From positions 2,108,001 through 2,172,000 of the forward strand of contig JADPYG010000088.1 of assembly GCA_017654735.1 (NCBI GenBank): a stretch of DNA of 64,000 nt. Reading direction: 5' to 3'. The notes under the pieces are model-generated. The model was not told the DNA's origin and searched no databases. It worked only from the letters and a program-made list of their open reading frames with translations. Shown here one piece after another: positions 10,727 to 21,292 of this stretch (within the stretch, counting starts at the first letter, position 1; each line of letters starts with the position of its first letter). The position numbers and the translations under genes are program-made. The stretch is from Vishniacozyma victoriae. Its lineage: Eukaryota; Basidiomycota; Tremellomycetes; Tremellales; Bulleribasidiaceae.

Positions 10727-11915
10727 TCAAGTGGAAGAGCTTCCCCAGAACAAGCGTAAGCTGTTCTCCCAAACTGCCTCGGCCAATTCCTCGTACGAAA
10801 CTCCCTTGATTCTGGCAACAACATGCGCAATCACCCGAACCTAGCTATCAGCTCTTTTCGCAGTAATGACATACCTCTGCGGGTTCCATACGTCCTTTCA
10901 CAGCGAAGCCCTCTTTCCACTGCTGGGCCTTTGAGACCTTAGGTAGCAGTAGAGGCGAGTCTTTTTCGCGCAGGTATTGACTTGACGCGTGTGATGTTGT
11001 GATACTGCACCACGGGCCGTCTGATGTCAGCTTTCGTGTAGTCAAAGATTCGTACCTGTTTCAAGTAGCAGCTTGTTCAGCGGTATCGTCTTGACCATGT
11101 CAACGTTCTCCTCGGTCTTCAATGAACACCCATTTATCCCGATGTACAATCCCATATCCACCTTACATCAGCTGATTAACCCTGAGTTAGATAAAATGAC
11201 AAACCAGCTCCTTCGCCTCTTCAACTGTACCAGTGAAGCTATGTACCACCCCACCTGGCCATGTATTATCCCAACCAGCCTCTTTCAATATTTTGACGAA
11301 ATCGATATGCGCTTCTGATGACCTCGAATGTAGAAATAAGGGTAGGCGGAAGGTTTGAGATAAAGCGAGTAATGGTGGAAAATGCTTGAGCTGGACTTCT
11401 TTCGGGGCATAATGTAACCGGTCATAGTCTACCATTAGCACTGGTTCGCGGTCCCAGACTACATACGTACCAAGCCCAATCTCGCCTATCGAAATGATCC
11501 GTTTCGATCCGCCCTCTCCTCTATCTTCCTTGATTATCTCGCTCAGATCCGAGAGGTATGCTTCCTGCCCTCCTTGGTATGTCTCTATCTCGCTGGTCGA
11601 AGTGGGATGGCATCCAGCAGTACAATGGAGATCTGCTCTTCAGCTCAGCAGATTGATGGGTACGTACTGTATCTCTTTGCCAGTTCTAGAGCGTCCCCGG
11701 TCTCCTTGATTGATGTTCCAGTGATCAGTATGCGCTCGACTCCGGCTTCGCGGGCTCTCGTCACGACTTGATCTAGGTCTGAGGAATGTCGAGCTTTGCC
11801 GTGGTATTCGCCTCGGTACATCGGGTCTGTCAGGTTGACCGCTATATCTGCGCCTGTCAATATAGGTAGTATTGGTAAGAAGGGACAGCTGACCGGCAAA
11901 ACGTGGTTGTGACAT
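10727..11915 (-). CDS. TatD-family metal-dependent deoxyribonuclease (TATDN1-like)
   Basis: The start at 11915 gives MSQPRFAG, then [14 protein letters not shown] across an intron, the eukaryotic TATDN1 N-terminus. Other landmarks are [51 protein letters not shown] and [16 protein letters not shown], and the last exon ends near [10 protein letters not shown]. TatD nucleases are TIM-barrel hydrolases linked to DNA fragmentation and repair. At least six short introns split the gene; exon borders were not all fixed. It diverges from SYF1 with 242 bp between the start codons. Confidence 0.88.
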
Positions 11916-12157
11916 TCTGATAGTATGCAGCTGCCTCCCCGCTCTTAGAAGGTGTCGAAATGACCTCAGCTTGGTAGATGGATCAGGTGGTGAGGAGAAT
12001 AGGGGCCTAGAGCAAGAGCAAGTGGACATGTAAAGTGGAGGTGATTTTATGTAATACCGCTTATTACCGTAGTGTGGCACTTGGGATGGCCTGTCTTTCA
12101 AGCCCACCTCTCTCTACACCTATACCACAGACAACTTAACTAGACTATACATACATC

Positions 12158-15100
12158 ATGGCGGCTTCATCATCCTTGGTCAGCGATTTGTCCGCTCGCT
12201 TTCCATTGACCGTCCCACTCCCTACACCCGTCAGCCATCCACATCTCATCGCCTCTGCGGATCTAGCGACAGAAGAGGACCTACTACACAACCCCGAGAA
12301 TCTACGTTCATGGTTATCCTACATTGCTCAAATCAAGGACCGTCTAGAAAAGCTCGAACCACCAAAAGCATCACCTCCATCACCTGAAGATCAACTTCTT
12401 GGACCCTTGTCGTCACCGGTATCGAGAGAAGGATTACAACAACTTGTCTGTATTTATGAACGAGCATTAGCGGTCTTCTCTACGAATTTCAAATTATGGA
12501 AATCGTATATCCTCACTCGACAGCAATACGTTCTAGGGGAACTTACGAGTGACGCGAAAAAGGCTCGAACACAAGCCGCCAAGCGTGGAGCTGCGTACAA
12601 GACGAATGTCAATGAATTATTGGCAGGTGCGGATGAGGCCCATGAATGGGAAGGAGGACTAGATGGTGTGGTGGGATACGAGGAATGGAGGAGTCTCATT
12701 GCGACTGGAGAGCGGATGCTCGGGTGGTTGAGTCATCTACCGGCGACTTGGCTACTACATATCTCGGTCCTGTTCCACCCAAAATGTCCAGCGGTATTCA
12801 AGCGTACATATGCTCGGCGGACGTTTGATAGGGCTCTAAGGACTCTACCACCAAGTCTTCACGGCAGGATCTGGGGTCTGTACCTCAAGTGGGCCGAGAC
12901 GATAGGTGGGGATGCAGGAGAGAGGGTCTGGAGGCGTTACCTCAAGGTCAGTACACATGGTCTAAATTCGCGAGTAGCGACTGATGCTTAGATTGACGCT
13001 TCTCTAACGGAACGACACATCACATACCTACTCGAGGCGGAGCCACCTCGACCTCTAGCAGCGGCGAAATACCTCCTCCTACTAGCACGTCGAGCTACCA
13101 AAAACCTCTACTCGTCACTGGAAGGCAAATCGCCCTACCAGCTATTTGTCGATTTCCTCGAATTGGTCGAAAAGTACGCAGAGGACGTAGGGATGGATGA
13201 GGACGAGACACTGGCACTACAAAACTCGACAAATGAACTGCAGGAGGCTGTCAACGGGGATGAAGCAAATGAGGAGGTAGCAGCCGGAGAGGAGGCTGCA
13301 AGTGTCAGCGGGAGATTGATGAGGATCGCTGGACCACCAATACCAACTGAAGCTGGTGTCATCTACAAGCCTTTGGCTGCCAAGAAGGCCGAAAAGGATA
13401 CCGACACTGAAGTACTGGAGAATGAGGATACGGATCCTTCCAATCCAAGATTGTTGAATGTGGAGGGTATCGTCCACACCGACGGATTGTCAGTATACAA
13501 GGATCAGGCGGGTCGACTATGGACTGGATTAGCGACGTACTGGATCAAGCGGGGTGAATTCGATCGAGCAACCGCGACTTTTGAACAGGGATTAGCGACA
13601 GTCTTGACGATCCGAGACTTTACACAAATCTTTGACGCCTACGCCGAATTCTCTGAAACTATGATATCCACCCTGATGGACGCTCTCGCGGATGAAGACA
13701 ACCTGGAGGATGAAGACTTTGATGCCGAGGATACGGAGAAAGAATTGGATGAACGAATGAAGGCATTCGAAATCCTAATGGACCGCAGACCATTCCTCGT
13801 CAATGAAGTCTTGATACGTCGAAACCCACACGAGGTTGTTGAATGGGAGAAGCGTATAGCGTTATACGGCAACAATGACGAAAAAATTGTCGAAACATAC
13901 ATCAAAGCGTTGGACACGATATCACCACGTAAAGCCACTGGACCTCTCTACCCGCTCTATGTCAACTTTGCCAAGTTCTACGAAGAGGGTGGATCGGTTG
14001 ATGCCGAGACTGGCGAATCGGCCACGGAACCGAATATCACGGAAGCTAGGAAGATCTTTGAAAAGGGATCAAGGGTTCAGTTCAAGACTGTTGATGAGCT
14101 TGCGGAGCTGTGGTGTGAATGGGCCGAGATGGAGTTGAGGAATGAGGGAGTCTTGCCCTCGCCCTCCTGAGTGTGGTCTGAGCTGACGTACAGAAACTAT
14201 GACGAAGCTGTCCGTCTGATGCAGAGGGCTACGACATTACCTAGGAATACCAAGGTCGACTACTACAATGATGTGAGCAGTCTTCACTTTGGTCAAACAC
14301 ATAGCTGACGTTCAGACCCTCCCACCTCAAGCACGTTTGTTCAAGTCCCTTAAGCTATGGTCGTTCTACACCGATATGGAAGAATCGATCGGATCCGTCG
14401 AATCGACAAAGGCGATCTACGACAAGATTATGGAGCTCAAGATTGCCAACGCCCAGGTCATTGTCAACTACGCCACCTTCCTCGAAGAGAACAAGTACTG
14501 GGAGGAAAGTTTCAAGATCTACGAAAGAGGTATCGAGCTCTTCAACTTCCCAATCGCATTCGAAATCTGGAACATCTACCTTTCGAAATTCGTCAAGCGA
14601 TACGGTGGCAAGAAGCTGGAACGAGCAAGAGATCTATTCGAGCAAGCTCTCGAGAACTGCCCTGAAAAGTTCTGCAAAGTCTTGTTCTTGATGTACGCCA
14701 AGTTGGAAGAGGAGCATGGTCTCGCTAAACGTGCCATGGGCATCTATGATCGAGCAGCAACTACCGTCCAGCCTTCGGACAAATTCGACATGTTTAGTAT
14801 CTATATCGCTAAAGCTACTGCCAATTTCGGATTACCAGCCACAAGACCAATCTACGAGCGAGCTATCGAGTCATTACCCGATAAGCAGACTGCGGAGATG
14901 TGTAGGCGATTCGCAAAGATGGAGAGGAAGTTGGGCGAGATTGATCGTGCTAGGGCAATTTTGGCCCATGCTTCTCAGTTCTGTGATCCTAGGATTGAAC
15001 CTGAATTCTGGGCTGAATGGAATGCTTTCGAGAGTAAGTTCATCCTTTCGCGTATGTGTGCTATACTGATCAACAGTCGACACTGGATCTGAAGATACAT

Positions 15101-15429
15101 TCAGAGAAATGTTGCGTATCAAGCGAGCTGTTCAAGCTTCTTTCAATACCGAAAACTCCTTCATTGCCGCACAAGCAGCCGCCGCCGCAAAAGGTTCAGA
15201 GAAACCAACAGAAACAGCCAAGCAAACTGCCAAAGACGCCGCGGACCCAATGGCAGCCATGGAGAGGGATATGGCTAATGGCAACGGGAATGGAAAAGCG
15301 AAACCACCAGGAGCACCGATGTTTGTCGCTTCAACTCAAAATAAGATCAACGCAAATGGGATCGAAGGTGGAGAAGGAGCTGAGGATGTTAATCCAGATG
15401 CTATTGAAGTTGATGAGGATGATATATAG
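12158..15429 (+). CDS. SYF1: Pre-mRNA splicing factor Syf1 (XAB2 homologue)
   Basis: Component of the NineTeen complex of the spliceosome, built of HAT (half-TPR) repeats through most of its length. Exons are 12158-12946, 12992-14145, 14194-14272, 14316-15033 and 15077-15429, giving 1030 residues, matching the roughly 1030 known for tremellalean Syf1. Typical segments include ENYDEAVRLMQRATTLP, LFKSLKLWSFYTDMEESIG, KRYGGKKLERARDLFEQALE and GSEDTFREMLRIKRAVQ, with an acidic end. The oddity is the second intron (14146-14193). Conserved protein on both sides demands a donor at GA|GGGAGT, so the intron begins GG, not GT. Without its removal the frame ends within about eight codons, at 14168. See findings. 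Confidence 0.93.
14146..14193 (+). other. SYF1: SYF1 intron 2 with apparent GG-AG ends
   Basis: This 48-nt interval has a good branch motif (GCTGAC) nine bases before CAG, but starts GGGAGT where GTGAGT would be canonical. Removing it joins Glu-Asn-Tyr-Asp in the conserved frame. No GT donor nearby gives the right phase. Confidence 0.7.
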
Positions 15430-15575
15430 ACTTGTAATTGTGGATGTATATCTGAGGAACAAAAAGAACATGAAATAGAGCCCCGGTGCCACGACGCGAC
15501 TTGGGACGTGGAGTGAAAGTGATTTCTGGAAGTTACCATCAATTGCACACCTGTACATCATCTTTCTACCTAGAT

Positions 15576-18572
15576 ATGAGATTGAAGACGGTACTAGTTG
15601 CTGCCCTAGGGGCTCTGCTACCCTTTGCATCTTCTCAAGCAGAAGAATCACAGACATACAAATACGAAGTAAGCCCCATCGCCATCCAAATCGCACTGTC
15701 CCCCACTTACTAACTTCCAGTCCGATATCAGCCGGCTTCGTTCCCTAGTCATCCATTCCCTCTACTCGCATAAAGATGTCTTCTTACGAGAACTTCTGTC
15801 CAACGCGAACGATGCGCTAGAGAAGCTCAGGATAACAGCTCTTACGGACAGGGAGGTGATGAGTTCAGGAGAAGCGAATGTGACTATTGAAGTAAAGATT
15901 GATGAGGATTCAGCTGGAAAGACAGGAAAGATTATCGTCAGGGGTCAGTCCAAGTCCACTGTCCATGAGGGCTGTCTAACGGAGGGCCTTTGAGAAAGCG
16001 AGCAAGAGCTGATGATAGATACCGGTATTGGAATGACTAAAGATGAATTGGCAAAGAATTTGGGTACTATCGCCCGGTCTGGGACTGGCGAATTCTTGAA
16101 GAAGGCAGAAGAGAAGGGTGGGGCCGATGGGAATTTGATTGGGCAGTTTGGTACGTCTCCCTACACATACTCCACATTTCCGTGAGATAGAAGGAGCTGA
16201 TAACCAGGTCTTGGTTTCTACAGTTGGTGAGCTATGACCTGCCCTAGCGAGTTCTCAAGCTAATATCCAGTTTCCTAGTTTCCAATACCGTCCAAGTGTC
16301 CTCCTTACCGCCTCCTACTGCTCAGAACCCGAACCCAGAACAATACACTTTCGTATCAACCTCTTCAGGCGATGAATTCCAGATCTTCCCCGACCCCCGT
16401 GGAAATACTTTGGGTAGAGGAACTGAGATTGTGCTCAATATCGACGAGGATGAGAAGGAATGGCTTAGTGTTTTCAAACTCAAGTCTTTGATGTACGTCC
16501 CCTCATCCACATTAGCGCCAGGGGGAAGGGCACGGGCTAATGGACAGTGATAAACATTCTACATTCTCTACTACTTTCCCAATCTACATCCTTGAGCGGA
16601 GTACCAAAGACATACCCGTCGCACCAAAGACCCCAGTTGGCGATGGACCTGATGAGTTGGAAGATGATCTGGAGAGCGATGATCAATCCGAGAAAGAGGT
16701 CAAGACCAAATATGAATGGGTTTCAGAGTGGGTTAGGGTTAATGATAAAGCCCCCATCTGGATGAGGTGAGTTGTTTGCCTTCTCTACGAGGCGATGCTG
16801 ATAGTAGGGACCCGGCCGAGGTCAAGGATCAGGAATATAGAGATTTCTACAAGGGAGTCAGCAAGGATGATAACGCCGAGACTCTAGGTTGGGCCCATTT
16901 CAAGGTCAGTTACCGCGCTCATGTGATTGTGCTCGAGGTGACATGACAGGGTGATACTGGATCCGGAGTATCGTACAGGGCAATCATGTACATTCCCGCT
17001 CAATTGCCTAAAGACTTCTGGCAGAAGATCGCTAGTGGACTCAACAATGTTCGATTGATGGTCAAGAGGGTGTTTATCACCGACGACATGGGCGAACAAT
17101 TCATGCCTAGGTGGCTTTCATTCTTGAAGGTGACAGTCGACGCAGATGATCTACCGTAAGCTATCGCACTCTCGTGGATCCAAGCTGACATACAGTCTGA
17201 ACGTATCGCGAGAAACCCTCCAGAACCACCGATTTTTGAAGCAGCTCCAGCGAATCCTGGTCCGAAAAGCTATTGATCTATTCACAAAGCTCTCTATGGA
17301 GTCTGAAGAGAAATATCAAGAAATCTCGAAATTATATGGAAATGCATTGAGGATTGGAATGTTGGAGAGTGACAAAGATAAGGTCAAGATTGCCAAACTT
17401 TTGAGATTTGAAAGTACCAGAACAAACTGTACTTCTCTAGAGGAGGTAGGTCCCATTCTTCTAGGGCGAGAAGTGGGAACTGACTTTTAGTACGTCGAGA
17501 ACCGAAAAGAGGGTCAGAAACAGGTAAGTCACGCCCTACTAGGGGAATGAGAGTTGAAGCTGATGTTAGATCTACTTTATGGCAGGTGTAGGAGAACGAG
17601 CCGATGATCTCGCTCGATCACCTTTCGTCGAGAAACTCCACGCAAGAGGATACGAGGTCTTATTACTAAACCTCCCATCCGACGAACCAATGATGGCTGC
17701 TCTCGATATGTTCATGTAAGTTATAATTCGACCCTGTCTAATGAAGAAGCTAACGAAGAAGGGGAATGAAGACTCAGGATGTTTCCAAGAAAGGATTAAA
17801 ATATGGAGATGAAGACGAAGATGCTGCTGAGAGGAAGGAGTTGAATGCTCAGAATATCGCTTTTGGGCCATTGCTCAATTGGCTCAAGAGGGAACTGAAG
17901 GCACAAGTCAGCGATGGTACGTCCTTTTCCTAGCTCCTTCCTCTGCCTCCCTTTCCTGGGCTTCCGCATCTCCGGTCGTCCGTCCGGCGCAAGCTGACCA
18001 CCAGTGGTCCTCACCAACAGACTGGTCACTTCACCATGTACCATCATCGTCGACTCTATGGGCTGGTCAGCAAACATGCAGCGAATCATGGCTGCCCAGG
18101 CCGAAGCCGAGAACGACCCAATGTACGACATGATGAAGAATCTACCTAAAGTACTGGAGATTAATCCGAAATCACCATTGATCGAGGGAATGCTCGAGCG
18201 TGTTCTGGACCTTGATGATGGAGATGTGGATGAGAAGGAATTGGTAGAGGCTGTTAGGGTCTTGTTCGATACTACCCTTGTCCGAAGTGGATTCAGCGTC
18301 GCCGATCCAGCCAGGTCAGTCTATCCTTTTCCTAGTATTGATCACCGCTCATGTTTAGCTACTTCGACAGAGTAGAATCAATGTTGAGGCGATCTATCGG
18401 TGTTTCACTCTCTGCGAAAGGAAGTGCGGATGTTCGTCCAGCACCTCCAATCGCACACGGACCACTAGGCGAGCAAGGTGTAGATGCCGATGATCAAGAC
18501 GAGAAGACCGATGACGAAGATTTCGTAGACTGGCACGCATTGAAGGACCAGCTCACCCACGATGAGCTGTAA
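15576..18572 (+). CDS. Endoplasmic-reticulum Hsp90 (GRP94/endoplasmin)
   Basis: The ATG at 15576 starts a signal peptide ([20 protein letters not shown]) and the last codons give HDEL, the fungal ER-retention signal, so this is the lumenal Hsp90. The N-domain ATPase motifs are present: [16 protein letters not shown] with catalytic Glu and Asn, DTGIGM across an intron, and GLGFYS. An acidic charged linker lies near 16640-16710. The middle domain ([37 protein letters not shown]) and the dimerisation domain ([11 protein letters not shown]) follow. About ten short introns keep frame. Its start is only 146 bp after the SYF1 stop, in the same direction. It folds secreted and membrane proteins. Confidence 0.95.
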
Positions 18573-18648
18573 GGTGGAGGTTAAATAGGAAGTCTAGAGC
18601 GAAGAACGTCCTCATACAAAAGCATGCATGCATGCCAATTCTGCAGGA

Positions 18649-19548
18649 TTACAACTTACTCTCAACAAGAGCTTGGAGGGCTTTAGCAGTAGCTCCCTTT
18701 TCCTCTTTGACAAGACCAGCGAAAGGCTTGAAGATTGTACTGGAAGCATCACCTACTTATCAGTTACTGCTCCCCAGGGGGTGACAACTCACCGACTAGC
18801 TGAAAAAGCAATGATTCCGAAGTTGTGATGATAGCTCCTGCTTGCCTCAACCTCTCGAGAGCAATGGGGATTTCCTGTTTATTACATGATGAGACCCCAT
18901 CCGCCAGGACATAAGGTGTAATTCCACGGCGGAGGAGGTCGAGAGTAGTTTGCATTACGCATACGTGTGACTGATATCAGCTCTGCGTTCTCCTGGGAAA
19001 CGCAAGCTGTACCTCTATGCCTACTATAATGGCGGATTTGAACTCATGCTTTTCTACTTCGGGGATCATCATTGAGAACTGATCTTAGCTTCTCTCCCCC
19101 AATGAAGCATACCTTCGTCTTGGGGTGACTACCCAAATTGAGGTTCTCCGGGAGATCTGCCAGTCCTACTTCTGGGACCGTAGCTCCGAGCGCTATGCAT
19201 CAGTAATGGGAATCCTCATTTCCGAAAACACGCACCTTTTGGGTTTTGCTCAGTTGCAATTACTCGGATCTGTCATTGGTTGAGATTCTAGCGAGATGGT
19301 CAGGACCTACCTCCAAGAGCTGATCTGTTAGTTAGGCCAGATTACATGCATAGCTTAGCTACTGACCTTGGCCGCTTTGACCAATTTAGCGATAGTCCCT
19401 ACCATGGCATCAAATTCATGAATCGCGGTACCTGTCATCAGCCCCTCTCCAGCCACAATGAATGAGACGTACGGAACCTCTCTTGTACATCACACACCAG
19501 CAGAATCGTGGTCTTTGGGTCTGGGACCTGTAGGTATGAGCTTGACAT
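18649..19548 (-). CDS. Isochorismatase-family cysteine hydrolase
   Basis: The start at 19548 gives a short lead, then TILLVCDVQERF with the catalytic Asp. GIESHVCVMQTTLDLL, joined over an intron near 18975, holds the nucleophile Cys and the cis-peptide turn. The end is ALQALVESKL. The spacing is typical of small single-domain members (isochorismatase, nicotinamidase and ureidoacrylate-hydrolase fold), roughly 220 residues in several short exons. It is closest in style to the ISOC1/YcaC-like group; the substrate is unknown. It is convergent with GRP94 (76 bp between stops). Confidence 0.85.
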
Positions 19549-19736
19549 TGGTGCTGTAGTACTCGTGTAATCTTGTGAGATAAAGAGGGTGAATAGGTGG
19601 ATCATTCGGAACGATGACTAGCCGGGGTAAGAGTATGACGTGGCATTTAATCACAAGGCGCGTCTCTACTATCTCTGTTGATCAACCGTCTGTCTGTCTA
19701 CCTACTAAGTTACACTATATACTCAACCTATCCACG

Positions 19737-20797
19737 ATGAACCCAGCATACCCTCAAAATGCATACCCAGGCTATAGGCCCAACACACAACCACCACCCG
19801 GAATGCAAATGATGGACCCAAACATTGCTCAAATGGCTCAACAACGATATATGCAACAACATCAACAACAGCTCGCTCAGATGCACGCGGCGGGAATGAT
19901 TCCTCCTCAAGGTCAAGGTCAAGGTTTCCAAGGAGGTCCACCTGGACAGGGACAAGGGCAGGGACAGGGAATGAGGATGCCCCCTGGTATGCCTATGGGA
20001 CAGGGGATGAATATGGGTCAGGGAATGATGAATCCGAACATGAACATGAACATGAACATGAACATGGGAGGAATGAATATGGGAATGGGAATGGGAATGG
20101 GAATGCCGCAGGGACAAGGACCACCACAGCACGGTCAAGGACAAGGACAAGGGCAGGGTGGACCAAGTTCGATACCCCATCAACAACAAATGTATCAAAA
20201 CCAACACGCCCCTCAACCTCCTAAACAAAAGAAGAAACCAGGTGTAAGCTAATTTCTCATCTGGTATACCTCGAGGCAAGCTAACATCCAGCCCCAACCA
20301 AAACATACTCCCGCAAGCCAGATGATCCCTCAACGAGCACCTCCAACGTCCGCCGAACAATATATGAAAAATGCGATGTTACCCCCTTCGAACCCAGAGG
20401 CAGAACCATGGGCAGATGCACTTGATGAGTTGGATCCTAGGGAACTTGCCATGAATAGGTTCAGGACAAGGAATGAGATGTTGGAAGAGGTTTTCGGACC
20501 TGAACCTATCAGTAAGCTCATTGCTCCAGATCGAGGAATTAAGACTGATGAGACAGAGAGTATACCGCTTGGTAACGGGGACGCCTGGGAGGGACTAGGG
20601 ATGGACGGTGAGACGCTAGAGGCGAAAGTCGTACGTTCTTTACACATTTGGAGAGTTTCGCGCTGACAATTCAGGCGGCACTGGAAAAGGAGAATCAGGA
20701 ATTAGAAGCATCAATGGACGAGAGATTATCGTCGTGGACTCAACATTTAGCATCAATAGAGACAAACGAAGCAACACCTGCAGGGGTGACAGCCTAA
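19737..20797 (+). CDS. Gln/Gly/Met-rich protein, possibly Ssr4-like SWI/SNF-RSC subunit
   Basis: Three exons. The first codes for a very low-complexity N-terminus with QGQGQ, NMNMNM and GMGMGM runs and a basic PKQKKKPG end. The second holds the only complex stretch: AEPWADALDELDPRELAMNRFR followed by an EMLEEVF segment, then SKLIAPDRGI. The last gives a short helical tail ending near 20797. The LDPRELAMxRxxxxxEMLEEVF pattern recalls the C-terminal part of S. pombe Ssr4, a chromatin-remodelling subunit, but this is from memory of the family and is tentative. The start is the second in-frame ATG; an upstream ATG at 19614 would add 41 unlikely residues. Confidence 0.6.
19905..20160 (+). repeat. 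Low-complexity coding repeats (GQGQ, NMNM, GMGM)
   Basis: Runs of GGTCAA/GGACAG, AACATG and GGAATG hexamers encode Gln-Gly, Asn-Met and Gly-Met dipeptides. Such tracts expand and contract by slippage. Confidence 0.85.
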
Positions 20798-21292
20798 TTT
20801 ACGAAATGAATCATTCTTACCAATCCGTATAATCAGTGGCTTCATAGCCAGGTCGTGCAGATGATTTCAGATAGCTGCATGCATAAAGGGTCGTAATCGA
20901 GACAAATGGTATAAACTCTAATAAAAATGGGTTATGCTAACAAAGGTCAAATACGATTCAGAATCCAATAGGAGAACCCATGAAGGTTACGAAAACATGG
21001 AAAGAGACAAGGGTGAAAGAAGAATTATAATGTTATTATAACAGGACTTAGCCCAAGTCGTAAGAAGGTGTTGTTGCTACAGATTGAATGTCGACAGTTC
21101 GTGTGTGTATGAGTCGGTTCGTGAATAAGTTCGATGCGAGAAAGAGCCGACAAGGGGTTTACTGTACAAGTGTCGACGCGTAGCAGAAACCGGCTGCTGA
21201 CTGGAAAGTGAGAAGGAGAAGTCGTTAAAGTGTTTTGGTCCAAGATTGATATTTAGCAAGCAGAAGAGGTCCGCTCAACGAGCACCGGATGC
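20798..21292. other. 3' untranslated regions between convergent genes
   Basis: 495 bp between the stops of two convergent genes. No coding potential or RNA gene is seen. Confidence 0.5.

Noticed and set aside
19728..20360. 210-codon His/Ser/Leu-rich minus-strand frame
   Set aside because: Antisense of the Gln-Gly and Asn-Met repeats in the + strand gene.
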